Shown here piece by piece: positions 25,190 through 33,950 of a stretch of 64,000 nucleotides of DNA. Source of the DNA: UBA11090 sp035560555 (GTDB lineage Bacteria > Spirochaetota > Spirochaetia > Treponematales > Rectinemataceae); NCBI GenBank assembly GCA_035560555.1, contig DATMZF010000039.1:37510-101509 (forward strand), given 5' to 3'. The position numbers and the translations under genes are program-made. The notes under the pieces were generated by a model. The model saw only the letters and a program-made list of their open reading frames with translations. It was not told where the DNA came from and searched no databases. Each line of letters opens with the position of its first letter. The stretch's first letter is position 1.

Positions 25190-27154
25190 ATGATTTCCCC
25201 AGGTTCTCTCGTCATTTTCAGAGGCCAGATCGCGCGCGTCGCGTCGTGCGCCGAGGGTAAAATCTCGCTCGAACTGGAATCGGGTGAGGCGAAGAAAGTC
25301 CGGGAGAAGGATGTCTCGCTCCTCCACGGCGCCTCCTCGACCCGCATTCCGCCCGCCATGGAAGGCGGCGACTTCGTGACCGCCCACGCCATGCTCGCGA
25401 GCGACCACGAGGGAAAAGCCCCCATACCGACAACCTGGAGAGAGCTGGCCGAGTTGGTGTTCGGGGTATACAGCCCGGCCACGGCGGCGGCCTGCGCGCG
25501 CTACGCCGCGGCGGGTGAACTCTTCAAGATTATCGACGATGTCCCCTGCGCGCTCAGTTTCGAGGAAATCGATCACCTACGGCGAAAGAGCGAAGAGAAG
25601 CTCCAGGAGAGCGAGCGTCGGGCCTCCTTCATCGCCGCCCTGCGAGCGGCCATTCGGAAAAAAGGCGATACCGGACTCCAATCGGCGCTTAAGACGACGC
25701 AGGAGTTTTCCCGCTATATCGCCGATCTCGAATCCTTCGCCCTGGGCTCGGGCGAGCGCTGCCTCATCGGCGCCGATGCGGGCATCGCCGAAACGCGCGA
25801 GGCGGTCCATCAGGCGCTTCTCGATTCAGGTCTCTGGGAATCCTCCTTCAATCCCTGGCCCACGCGCGCGGGATGCCTCCTCTGGCCGCCTCGCCTGAGT
25901 TTCCCGAAGAGCGAGCTGCCCGCCTACGTGGCCGGGCGGAAGGATCTTCGCCACCTCCCTTCCTTCGCCATAGACAACGCGTGGTCCACCGATCCGGACG
26001 ACGCCATAGCTTTCGACGGCGAATTCGTGTGGGTTCACATCGCCGACCCCGCCGCCTTCATCGCCCCCGGTTCAGCCCTCGACGCCGAGGCGCTCTCCAG
26101 AGGCGCCACGCTCTATCTTCCGGAAAAGATCGTGCCCATGTTCCCCGAAGAGACCGTCGGCCTGCTCGGCCTCGGCATGGAGGACAGTTCCCCCGCCCTC
26201 TCCTTCGGTATTCGCCTCTCCGATGAGGGAGCGCCCGTGGAGACGATCATCGCGCCCAGCACCGTTCGCGTGACGCGCCTCAGCTACGAGGAGGCCGACG
26301 CGCTGCTGGCGGGCGGGGACAAGAATCTGACGAATCTCGATTCGATCGCCGATTTGCGCCATGCCCACCGTCTCGCGAACGGCGCCGTCGATATCGACAT
26401 GCCCGAAGTATCCATGAAGGTCGACGGCGATGAAGTGCGATTCCTCTCCGTCCCTTCCACGAGATCCTCGGAAATTGTGCGCGAAATGATGCTTCTCGCG
26501 GGAGAGGCCGTGGCGCGCTGGGCCTATGAGCGAAAGCTCCCTTTCACCTATTCCAGCCAGGAAGCTCCGCAGTTTCCCAAAAGTCTTCAGCGCTCCGACG
26601 GGGAAGAAAAGCTGCTCTCCATCCAGTATCAGCGGCGAAAAGGCATGAAGGCGAGCATTGTCGGAACCGAGTGTCTCGCCCATCAGGGCTTGGGACTCTC
26701 TTTCTATTCCCAGGTGACGAGCCCCCTACGCCGTTATCAAGATCTTCTAGCCCACTATCAGATTCGCGCCTGGCTTGCTTTCGGCGGCGACCTGGGAAAC
26801 AAGACCGCCAGAAAGGATCCTAATTCGCCGTCGGAATCCCGCGCGGCTCCCCTCTCGGCCGATGAGGTATCCAGGCGATGCATTCTCGCCGGGCAGGGCT
26901 CTTCCTCGACCAGGCAGGCCGAGCGCGATTCGCGCCTTCACTGGATAGCCTATTTCCTCTCTCAGAACCCCGAGTGGGAGGGCGAGGCCAAAATCCTCGA
27001 CTTAAGGGAGCAGGATATATGGATCATCGTACCGGAACTCGGCATGGAGACGTCCCTGCGCACGAGAAGGCCGCTCGCCCTCGACGACACCGTCACCGTA
27101 AAAGCCTCTCGCGTTTCCATCGCGTTGCACGACATCACATTCGAACTCGCGTAG
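25190..27154 (+). CDS. RNase II/RNB-family exoribonuclease
   Basis: The 654-residue protein has an N-terminal beta-barrel-like stretch, then an RNB catalytic domain. The metal-site motif reads SFAIDNAWSTDPDDAIAFD, and HIADPAAFI and SFYSQVTSPLRRYQDLLAH follow at the expected positions. The C-terminal 60 residues look like an S1-type barrel. It would degrade RNA 3' to 5'. Some spirochaete and cyanobacterial RNB proteins diverge from E. coli Rnb/Rnr and this one does too, so I give no gene symbol. The ATG lacks a Shine-Dalgarno but has a promoter 7 bases upstream. Confidence 0.85.
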   Translation: MISPGSLVIFRGQIARVASCAEGKISLELESGEAKKVREKDVSLLHGASSTRIPPAMEGGDFVTAHAMLASDHEGKAPIPTTWRELAELVFGVYSPATAAACARYAAAGELFKIIDDVPCALSFEEIDHLRRKSEEKLQESERRASFIAALRAAIRKKGDTGLQSALKTTQEFSRYIADLESFALGSGERCLIGADAGIAETREAVHQALLDSGLWESSFNPWPTRAGCLLWPPRLSFPKSELPAYVAGRKDLRHLPSFAIDNAWSTDPDDAIAFDGEFVWVHIADPAAFIAPGSALDAEALSRGATLYLPEKIVPMFPEETVGLLGLGMEDSSPALSFGIRLSDEGAPVETIIAPSTVRVTRLSYEEADALLAGGDKNLTNLDSIADLRHAHRLANGAVDIDMPEVSMKVDGDEVRFLSVPSTRSSEIVREMMLLAGEAVARWAYERKLPFTYSSQEAPQFPKSLQRSDGEEKLLSIQYQRRKGMKASIVGTECLAHQGLGLSFYSQVTSPLRRYQDLLAHYQIRAWLAFGGDLGNKTARKDPNSPSESRAAPLSADEVSRRCILAGQGSSSTRQAERDSRLHWIAYFLSQNPEWEGEAKILDLREQDIWIIVPELGMETSLRTRRPLALDDTVTVKASRVSIALHDITFELA

Positions 27155-27247
27155 AAGCTCACCTCCTGCTCCCCGAGGAAGGCCCCGCCGTGCCGCGCGC
27201 CGCTTGTTCCTCGGCCGCCGCCGCCAGCGACTTCGCGCGAGCTCCGA

Positions 27248-27276
27248 TTGACCTTTTCATTGAGTCCACCTATGCT
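27248..27276 (+). promoter_or_regulatory. Promoter of the cyclase-like/2TM gene
   Basis: TTGACC (27248-27253), a 17-base spacer and TATGCT (27271-27276) end 13 bases before the ATG at 27290. The expected leader is about five bases and has no Shine-Dalgarno. Confidence 0.55.
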
Positions 27277-27289
27277 TTATAGAACAAAA

Positions 27290-29665
27290 ATGGACAACAA
27301 CGAATTAAAACTTTCGGCGATCCTCTCGATGGATATCCCGGGACTATCCTTTTCCGGGGATAGTGAGGAAGAAGCTGATTCCATCGAACGGTGCCACCGG
27401 CTCGTCCATACCTCCGCTCTTTCCCACGGCGGTTCTCTCATAAAAGCGATCGGCGATTCCTTCATCATAACCTTCGCTAACTGCCAGGACGCCGTGAAAT
27501 GCGCGCTGGATCTAGCCGAGAACCTCGGCGCTTCCCCATCGGCCGCCGGCTCGGCTCCCAGAGGCGAAGTCTCATCGAGGCTTCTCGCCCGCATGGGCAT
27601 ACATCTCGGCGATGTTCGTTTCTTCGAAAAAAACGTCTTCGGCGACGCCGTCGACATCGCGTCGGCCCTCCAGGTCGCTGCCCGACCCGGCTCGATCTGC
27701 GTGTCGGGCGAAGTTCTCTCTCTCGTCCGCGAAAAGATCGACCTGAACGCCGCGCTCCTTTCGGGACAGCGCCACAAGGCTATTCCCGGGAGTATTCATG
27801 CCTACGAGATTTCGCCGCCCACAGCGGCGGCCTCTACCTCATCCGGAACCGGCCCATCCCTCGGGGACATACGAAAAGCTATTCTGGAGGAAATACGCCT
27901 TCGCGGCAGGCGTCTCACCGTGGAAGAAGCCCTGGGAAAGTTCGGTTGGTATGGCATCGAAGCCACGGAGGTGATAGCCTCCCTGGCCGACGCGGGCATA
28001 CTCATCGGCAAAAAGGAAGCTTCATCGGCCAAACGACGCCAGGCTGAATCGGCCGCGGGCACAGAGCGAAAACCACAGGAACAGGATGAGCCTTGGGAGG
28101 AAACCCCAAAAAGCGAAGCTCCCGGCTACGCTTCCGCCGCTTCCGCGGGCGACCTGGGCAAAAGCATCGAATCAGCCATCCATTCCATCGTGACGGAGAT
28201 CGAGAGAGCCGTCGAAAGCAATGTGAGGAGCAATTCCGCGTCCTACGTCGGCAAATCCTCGGGGTCAGGATTCCATATCCGGATCGACAAGGACAGTTTC
28301 AAGGAAAGCGCCCAGAATCTCAAGGAAGTGGGCAGGGAGATCAAGCGCCAGGTCAGGGAAAGCCGGTACCAGGAACGACACGGGGGCCATTCCTCGGAGT
28401 ACTACACCGAGCGGCAGGAAGAGCGCGCAAGAAGGCGCGGCGGACGACGCTCCGACCGCGCGGCATCGTCGGACAATGACGCCGCGTCGTCCACGACTTC
28501 ATTCGATACCTATAGATCAGAACTTACCCTCAAGGCCGGCAAACTCAGAAAGGGCCTCATAGGCGATTTCATCGGCACCATCGTCGCCAATGTGGGCCTC
28601 TGGTATGTCAACCTGAACTTCTCCCAGGGAGTCCTGTGGGCGCCTATCGTCAGCATATTCACGGGTTTCGGCCTCGTCGACTCCATCCTTCAGGCCGCAA
28701 GGGCTTCGCGCCACGCCAGCGAAACCGAAGCCTTGCCTGAGCTCGACGAGGAGCGGACGAAAGAACTCAAGAAAATGCACAAGGAAAGGAACTCGATCGG
28801 CAAGCATTTCATCAGCGCCCTTTCCATACCCATGGCCCTCTACTACATCAACACGACCTTCGACAAGGGCAATTCCTGGTTCCTCATTCCCGCTGCCATC
28901 ATGGTCGCGACCTTCTTCATCCACTTCATGACCTACATCACGACAGCCCCTTCGCGCCGCCGGAAATTTTTCGAAAAACTGGGCATTAAGGGCAATAAAA
29001 GAGGCCTCAGGGAAGCCAAGGCGCAGCGCGAAACGACGACGACGGAGCTGGGCGCCTACGCCGGCATCTACCGCGACGCCCAGGATTACGCGAAGGACAT
29101 CGAAGGTTCGCTCGCCTCATCCGATCCTTCTTCCGCCGCCGAGCTGAAACCGCAGATGGACGGCTACCTCAAGCAGGTCTTCCTTCTGGCGAAAACGGCC
29201 AACGAACTCGACTCCATCATCGGTGAAATCCCCATGGAGGCTCTTGAGAAGGACAAAGCCGCGCTCAAGGCCAAGCTGGGGAAGGCCGCGGAAGGAATGC
29301 GGTCGGAATACGAAGGCAGCATAAAGGAAATCGAAAAACAGGAAGAGTCCTTCAAAGCCCTCGCCGAGCAGAGCGAGGTGATCGATCTCCGTCTGCGCTC
29401 TTCGGTCAGCCAGCTTCAGCAGCTCAAGATGGATCTCGCGAGGGCCAGGGCCGCCGACGCCGAAACCGACACGGGAAGAAGTGAATCTGCCCTTTCTTCG
29501 ATCCGCGCCCGCTCGGAGGAACTCTCCCATTACATAGATGATCTCAAGCAGGGAAATCTCGAGGCTCTTGCCGATCCCTTCCTGGAACTGGAAAAGAAAT
29601 ACGGCCAGCCTTCCGATACGCTCAAAACGGGAACTATCGCGGAAAGCAAGACCTCCGACCGGTAA
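27290..29665 (+). CDS. Degenerate class III nucleotide cyclase domain fused to two 2TM segments and a coiled coil
   Basis: Residues 1-175 resemble a class III adenylate/guanylate cyclase. Both metal Asp positions are kept (LSMDIPG at 15 and IKAIGDSF near 55). The transition-state segment, usually VN-x-A-S-R, reads FGDAVDIASAL, replacing the Asn with Asp and the Arg with Ala, so catalysis is doubtful. Residues 185-245 look like a winged helix. A charged, probably disordered stretch follows. Two pairs of membrane helices (about 410-470 and 500-550) resemble 2TM domains, and residues 575-770 form a coiled coil. Total 791 residues. It may sense nucleotides at the membrane; no partner is evident. 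Confidence 0.65.
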   Translation: MDNNELKLSAILSMDIPGLSFSGDSEEEADSIERCHRLVHTSALSHGGSLIKAIGDSFIITFANCQDAVKCALDLAENLGASPSAAGSAPRGEVSSRLLARMGIHLGDVRFFEKNVFGDAVDIASALQVAARPGSICVSGEVLSLVREKIDLNAALLSGQRHKAIPGSIHAYEISPPTAAASTSSGTGPSLGDIRKAILEEIRLRGRRLTVEEALGKFGWYGIEATEVIASLADAGILIGKKEASSAKRRQAESAAGTERKPQEQDEPWEETPKSEAPGYASAASAGDLGKSIESAIHSIVTEIERAVESNVRSNSASYVGKSSGSGFHIRIDKDSFKESAQNLKEVGREIKRQVRESRYQERHGGHSSEYYTERQEERARRRGGRRSDRAASSDNDAASSTTSFDTYRSELTLKAGKLRKGLIGDFIGTIVANVGLWYVNLNFSQGVLWAPIVSIFTGFGLVDSILQAARASRHASETEALPELDEERTKELKKMHKERNSIGKHFISALSIPMALYYINTTFDKGNSWFLIPAAIMVATFFIHFMTYITTAPSRRRKFFEKLGIKGNKRGLREAKAQRETTTTELGAYAGIYRDAQDYAKDIEGSLASSDPSSAAELKPQMDGYLKQVFLLAKTANELDSIIGEIPMEALEKDKAALKAKLGKAAEGMRSEYEGSIKEIEKQEESFKALAEQSEVIDLRLRSSVSQLQQLKMDLARARAADAETDTGRSESALSSIRARSEELSHYIDDLKQGNLEALADPFLELEKKYGQPSDTLKTGTIAESKTSDR

Positions 29666-29676
29666 TCGCGTTTCGG

Positions 29677-30789
29677 TCATTCGTCGATAATCTTGATGCA
29701 AACGGGTGTCGGCACTTCGATTGTCGTGCCTGTGTATTCAAGCTTTCCTGTCACGGCATCCATGCGGAAGACGACTACCGTATCGGAATCCTGATTGGCC
29801 ACCAGAAGGAATCGGCCACCACCATCAATAGCGAAATTGCGGGGCGTATGCCCTTTCGTAGACTCATGTCCTATCAAGCCGAGCCGCCCGCTCGCCTTCT
29901 CTATCCCAAAAATCGCTATGCTGTCATGCCCGCGGTTGGAGGCGTAAAGAAACTCGCCCGATGGGGAAATATGGAGATCGGCGCAGGTGCTGGCCCCACG
30001 ATAACCCGCGGGAAGCGTCGAGCTGGACTGTATCATCCGGAAAGATAGGTTTTCCGGATCGACAGCGAAGGAGTCTATCGTGGAACTCAGTTCGTTCACC
30101 ACGTAGGCAAAGCGGCCAGAACTATGGAATTCAAGGTAGCGCGGACCAACACCTGCCGCCGATGCGACGCATCGCTCATCGCTCAGCCGAAGACTTCCAT
30201 TCAGGCTGTCGAAATCGTATACGATGATTTTATCCAGACCTAGATCGGGAACGAGCATGTAACGGTTCGAGGGATCGAAGATTATGGAATGAGCGTGTGG
30301 ACCCGCCTGCCTGGCCTTGTCGACGCTGGATCCTCTGTGTTGAACGAAAGCCGAAGCCTCGCCCAGGCTTCCGTCTTCCAATATCGGGAAAATAATGATG
30401 CTGCCGCTCATGAAATTGGCCACCGCGGCGAACCTGCCTGTTCCATCCACCGCCACGTGGCATGGATCCGTTCCTCTTGTCAGACGCTTGTTCAGGAAAG
30501 CGAGTTCCATCGATCCGCCATCAAAGGCGAAAGCGCTCAACGCGCCGGAATGCCTTCCTTCGCATCGCTTCAATTCGTTGACGGCGAACAGACGCCGGCT
30601 TCCGTCGCTAAAAGCCAGGTAGGAGGGATTCATGATACCCTCTGCCACGGAAAGCAGATCCATCCTCCCCGAATCCCCGCGCAGACGGTACATATAAATT
30701 CCCTTGCCCTTCCCCTCAAGCACTTTCCCCGTGCCGAAAAGTATCGGCTCGGTATACGTGCCCACAAAAACGAGTTGTGTTTTTTCCAT
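29677..30789 (-). CDS. Lactonase, seven-bladed beta-propeller (6-phosphogluconolactonase-like)
   Basis: The 370-residue soluble protein begins QLVFVGTYTEP and contains NPSYLAFS, DPCHVAVDGTGRFAAVANF, GPHAHSIIFDPSNRYMLVPDLGLDKI and NRGHDSIAIF, the repeated blades of the lactonase family. These enzymes hydrolyse sugar lactones such as 6-phosphogluconolactone. An operator-like dyad shared with two sugar operons overlaps its promoter, so its natural substrate is probably a lactone made by the zinc dehydrogenase of that regulon. A GGGGAGA ribosome site precedes the ATG. It is divergent from gntR. Confidence 0.87.
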   Translation of the reverse strand: MEKTQLVFVGTYTEPILFGTGKVLEGKGKGIYMYRLRGDSGRMDLLSVAEGIMNPSYLAFSDGSRRLFAVNELKRCEGRHSGALSAFAFDGGSMELAFLNKRLTRGTDPCHVAVDGTGRFAAVANFMSGSIIIFPILEDGSLGEASAFVQHRGSSVDKARQAGPHAHSIIFDPSNRYMLVPDLGLDKIIVYDFDSLNGSLRLSDERCVASAAGVGPRYLEFHSSGRFAYVVNELSSTIDSFAVDPENLSFRMIQSSSTLPAGYRGASTCADLHISPSGEFLYASNRGHDSIAIFGIEKASGRLGLIGHESTKGHTPRNFAIDGGGRFLLVANQDSDTVVVFRMDAVTGKLEYTGTTIEVPTPVCIKIIDE

Positions 30790-30858
30790 GGTCTCCCCTA
30801 CCGTCTCACCGCGAAAAATCTCGGCTCAATACCGCGACGCCATATGAAAACGCGGCTA

Positions 30859-30873
30859 TGGATACAGTATACA
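30859..30873. promoter_or_regulatory. GntR-type operator copy 1 (lactonase promoter)
   Basis: TGGATACAGTATACA is an imperfect dyad (TGGATAC-A-GTATACA, 6 of 7 positions symmetrical). It lies just downstream of a TTGACA -35 (minus strand, 30900-30895), at or next to the transcription start of the lactonase gene. The same motif occurs at three other promoters in the window. Confidence 0.6.
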
Positions 30874-30963
30874 TTAAACAATATTGGTTTTTGCTGTCAA
30901 TGTGAGGCGTATGGGCACATAACCGGAGCTCTAGGTATTCATATACCCCCGCGACGATATAGG

Positions 30964-30993
30964 TTGAAATGCGATCCGTGATTGATATATACT
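30964..30993 (+). promoter_or_regulatory. Probable promoter of the GntR regulator
   Basis: TTGAAA (30964-30969) and TATACT (30988-30993) are 18 bases apart. The -10 lies inside operator copy 2, which suggests autorepression. Confidence 0.5.
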
Positions 30994-31000
30994 GGATCCA
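30986..31000. promoter_or_regulatory. GntR-type operator copy 2 (regulator's own promoter)
   Basis: Read on the minus strand this is TGGATCCAGTATATA, matching copy 1 at 13 of 15 positions. It covers the -10 box of the regulator gene. Confidence 0.55.
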
Positions 31001-31080
31001 GAAAGCATTATCCGGTGATTAATGAATCACGTCGATCGGTCCCCACGATTCATCCCGGGAAAAAGGCGGTGCGCGATAAA

Positions 31081-31752
31081 ATGGCCGAAGAAATAAGGGC
31101 GAAATATAGAAGCATCCAGGACATCGTATTCACCACGCTGAGGGATGAAATCGTCTCCCACACCCTCAAGCCGGGCGACATCATGAATACCGTCGAACTG
31201 TCGAGTCGTCTTGGCGTCAGCCGCACTCCCATCAGGGAGGCCTTGAACAGGCTGATCTCCATCGGCCTCGTGGAGGAAGCGCCCCATCGAAGTTGCTGCG
31301 TGAAAAAGCTCTCGGCCGACCAGCTCATAGAAATATATTATATCAGGGCCGCTCTTTCCGGCGTCGCGGCGCGTCTGGCGGCGACTAAAATTTCCGACGC
31401 GGACAGGAGACAACTCGAAATCCTTTGCGAGCAAATGGAGAAGACAAACGAACCCGATGAATCGAGCATCATGCTCGAGAAGAACAGGGAATTCCACAAT
31501 ATCATAATAGCGGCCGCCAATTCCCCGAGGCTCAAGGATATCCTCGAGCAATACTACTCGCAGAGCCAGCAATACAGGGCGCTGGCGCTAGAACTGCCCG
31601 GACGTTTCGCCGAAATCTGCGCCGAGCATCGCAAAATCGCTGAAGCGCTCGCGCGCGGCGACAAGGATGGGGCCGAGGCCTACACTCGCGAACATTATTT
31701 CAACACGGCCAGGAGGATAGCTCAGGCGTTCCAGATGAGCTCGGAAATTTGA
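31081..31752 (+). CDS. GntR family transcriptional regulator, FCD subgroup
   Basis: An N-terminal winged helix with LSSRLGVSRTPIREALNRL (near residues 40-60) is followed by an all-helical FCD effector domain with the metal-site residues spread through ENREFHNIII-like sequence (here KNREFHNIIIAAA) and EHRKIAEAL. Length 223 residues. FadR-type regulators of this group respond to sugar acids and other organic acids. The frame extends upstream to a TTG at 30982, but that lies within the -10/operator, so the ATG at 31081 is preferred; GTG 31069 is possible. It lies between the lactonase gene and the operons whose promoters carry the same dyad. Confidence 0.88.
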   Translation: MAEEIRAKYRSIQDIVFTTLRDEIVSHTLKPGDIMNTVELSSRLGVSRTPIREALNRLISIGLVEEAPHRSCCVKKLSADQLIEIYYIRAALSGVAARLAATKISDADRRQLEILCEQMEKTNEPDESSIMLEKNREFHNIIIAAANSPRLKDILEQYYSQSQQYRALALELPGRFAEICAEHRKIAEALARGDKDGAEAYTREHYFNTARRIAQAFQMSSEI

Positions 31753-31771
31753 GCCATCCCTATCTGCGTCC

Positions 31772-32710
31772 TTAAGGCTGGCTTTTTATCTTCTTCAGCG
31801 CGTGGATGATGAATTCATTGCGCAGCTTGGCCAAAGCCTCCATATCTTTCTTGCTCCAGTCATAGAATCCCTTGCCGGTCTTATAGCCAAGGTTTCCGCT
31901 CTCAACCATTTCCGCGAAACACGAATTGGCTTCGTGGCTGTCGCTGATGCCCGGTAGCACGGTATTCTGAACGGAGTTGCATAGATCGACACCGACGGCG
32001 TCCACGTGTTCCAGGGGTCCCCAGACGGGGAAACGTATGCCCATGCCCATTTTTACCGCGGTATCCACGTCTTCCGCTGAGGCGAGACCTATCTCAACGA
32101 TATGCGATGCTTCCCTGATGACCGCCTGCAGTATCCTGTTGGCGAGCTGACCGGGCAAATCTCTTTTCACCAATACGGGCGCCTTTCCCCAAGCCTTCAG
32201 CGTCTTCATCACCCATTCAGCGGTCTCCATCGAGGTGCTGTCGCTCATGACAACCTCCACCAAAGGGACGAGATGGGCGGGAAACCAGAAATGGGCGGTG
32301 GCTGTCCTCTCCGGATGTTTCGTGAACCGGGCTATATCGGTGATCCTCAAGCCCGATGTATTGCTCACTATGGGGACTTCTTCGGGCAGCAGTTCATCGA
32401 GACGCCTGAAAATTTCCTGCTTGGCCGCGAGATCCTCGACAATGGCTTCAATAACGAAAAAAGCTTTATCGATTTCCTCTTCAGGATTCTTGCCGTACGA
32501 AATATTCTCGATCGCCGTCGTTCTCGTCTTCTCCGATATCAGGCTGTTCTCGGCCAATTCATTCAATAGGCCTCGCACGCGCTCCGGGCACTTCCCCCTT
32601 GCCTGCTCCGACGATTCAATTATTATGGTCGGATTGCCCGCGATGGCCGATATCGCGGCAATACCGCTACCCATCATGCCCCCGCCAATCACCATGACAC
32701 TGTTTCTCAT
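31772..32710 (-). CDS. 3-hydroxyacyl-CoA dehydrogenase-like oxidoreductase (possibly a hydroxy-acid dehydrogenase)
   Basis: The 312-residue protein starts with an NAD-binding fold (VIGGGMMGSGIAAI) and has the family's catalytic region SNTSGLRI and AHFWFPAHLVPLVEVV, where CoA-specific enzymes usually show HFFNPP. The C-terminal domain contains GYKTGKGFYDW. Members of this fold include L-gulonate 3-dehydrogenase and carnitine dehydrogenase, so a sugar-acid or small hydroxy-acid substrate fits a transport operon better than fatty acid oxidation. It is the last gene of operon 1, 14 bases after the M24 gene, with GAGGAG as ribosome site. Confidence 0.75.
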   Translation of the reverse strand: MRNSVMVIGGGMMGSGIAAISAIAGNPTIIIESSEQARGKCPERVRGLLNELAENSLISEKTRTTAIENISYGKNPEEEIDKAFFVIEAIVEDLAAKQEIFRRLDELLPEEVPIVSNTSGLRITDIARFTKHPERTATAHFWFPAHLVPLVEVVMSDSTSMETAEWVMKTLKAWGKAPVLVKRDLPGQLANRILQAVIREASHIVEIGLASAEDVDTAVKMGMGIRFPVWGPLEHVDAVGVDLCNSVQNTVLPGISDSHEANSCFAEMVESGNLGYKTGKGFYDWSKKDMEALAKLRNEFIIHALKKIKSQP

Positions 32711-32724
32711 AGTCGTGCTCCTCG

Positions 32725-33918
32725 CTAGAGATTCCTCGGAAATATCGTGAGCAAGTCATACCCGGTTTTCGTGACGGCTACATTTTCTTCGATACGCATT
32801 CCGCCCCACCCAGGCAGATAGACATGCGGCTCCAGTGAAATCACGGAACCTTCCTCCAGGACCTCATCGCTCAGGACATGGATGGAAGGAGGCTCGTGAA
32901 ATTGCAGACCTATGCCGTGACCGGGCTGGTGCACAAAGTTTTCTTTGCCGTCATAACCATGTCGTGCCGCGATATCCTTGGCCGCCTGACACATATCCCT
33001 TACAGGAGCGCCCGCTTTCACCAGGCTCAGCATCCCTTCCAGCTCCTCATTGACTATATTCCATAGCTCCATGGCTTTGCCGGTAGGATTCCCAAGCGCC
33101 ATCGTCCTCGTCATATCGCAGAAGTATCCATCCACGAAAGCGTCCAATTCTATAAGGGTAATTTCACCTTGTCTCATCGTCCTGTCGCTCGTCACGAAAT
33201 ACGGATTTCGCACCATGGATGATTTTTCGCCGGACAAGGCGAAAGCGTATCCTCTTGCCCTTCGCGCGCCCTTATATCCCACCCCCTTCGAGCGGATTGC
33301 AGCTTCCACCGCCGCAGAGACTTCGCAATCCTTGATGCCAGGATGGAGAATATTCCGGGCCGCTTCATATCCTAAGCAGGTTACTTCGCAGGCCCTGCGC
33401 ATTTTTTCAATCTCAAGGGAGGATTTTACATAGCGCGCCTCCCTGATCAGGTTGAAGGCATCGAAGAATGTCGCGTCCGGGAATGCTTCATGAAGCATCC
33501 TGGTGCCTGTTTCCGATGGAATCCTCGCTTCCACGGAAATGTTCTGGGTGGCGATGAACTCGAAACTTCCCTCATAACCGATGGTGCCTTTGCGGTCATA
33601 GCCCTTTTCGGTCCACAGCTCCTTCAGCATCCTTTTGAAATTCCGGTTTGGATTGGGCATTTCGAGCATGCCGAAGTAAATATATGGACGGACATCCTTA
33701 ACCCATGATTCCTCGACGAAATCCTCCTCTCCTTCGATGTAAAAAATCGTCGTTTCCCCTTCGCGCGGCACCACGGCCATCGATGCGCCGAATACGGGCC
33801 AATAACCGGTCGTATACAGCACATTTTCAGGCAAGCGAACGATCAGGTAATCGACGTCGTATTCCAGCATCTTATCGCGCATTCGCTTTACTCGGAATTC
33901 GTCACCTATATTAAGCAT
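32725..33918 (-). CDS. M24 family metallopeptidase (Xaa-Pro dipeptidase/creatinase-like)
   Basis: A creatinase N-terminal domain (to about residue 165) precedes a pita-bread domain with the five metal ligands in place: the two Asp in ELDAFVDGYFCDMTRT, His in HQPGHGIG, Glu in SLEPHVYL and Glu in RIEENVAV. At 397 residues it matches prolidases, but close relatives include creatinase and DMSP lyase-like enzymes, so it need not cut peptides. It is co-transcribed with an ABC importer and a dehydrogenase, which suggests it processes the imported compound. AAGGAGA lies before the ATG. Confidence 0.83.
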   Translation of the reverse strand: MLNIGDEFRVKRMRDKMLEYDVDYLIVRLPENVLYTTGYWPVFGASMAVVPREGETTIFYIEGEEDFVEESWVKDVRPYIYFGMLEMPNPNRNFKRMLKELWTEKGYDRKGTIGYEGSFEFIATQNISVEARIPSETGTRMLHEAFPDATFFDAFNLIREARYVKSSLEIEKMRRACEVTCLGYEAARNILHPGIKDCEVSAAVEAAIRSKGVGYKGARRARGYAFALSGEKSSMVRNPYFVTSDRTMRQGEITLIELDAFVDGYFCDMTRTMALGNPTGKAMELWNIVNEELEGMLSLVKAGAPVRDMCQAAKDIAARHGYDGKENFVHQPGHGIGLQFHEPPSIHVLSDEVLEEGSVISLEPHVYLPGWGGMRIEENVAVTKTGYDLLTIFPRNL

Positions 33919-33950
33919 TTTCCGTTCTCCTTAAAATTTCTTGCCCAAGC

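Noticed and set aside
30982..31080. TTG start giving a 256-residue GntR protein
   Set aside because: The codon lies in the -10/operator region, so it would not be transcribed; the extra residues are not part of the GntR fold.
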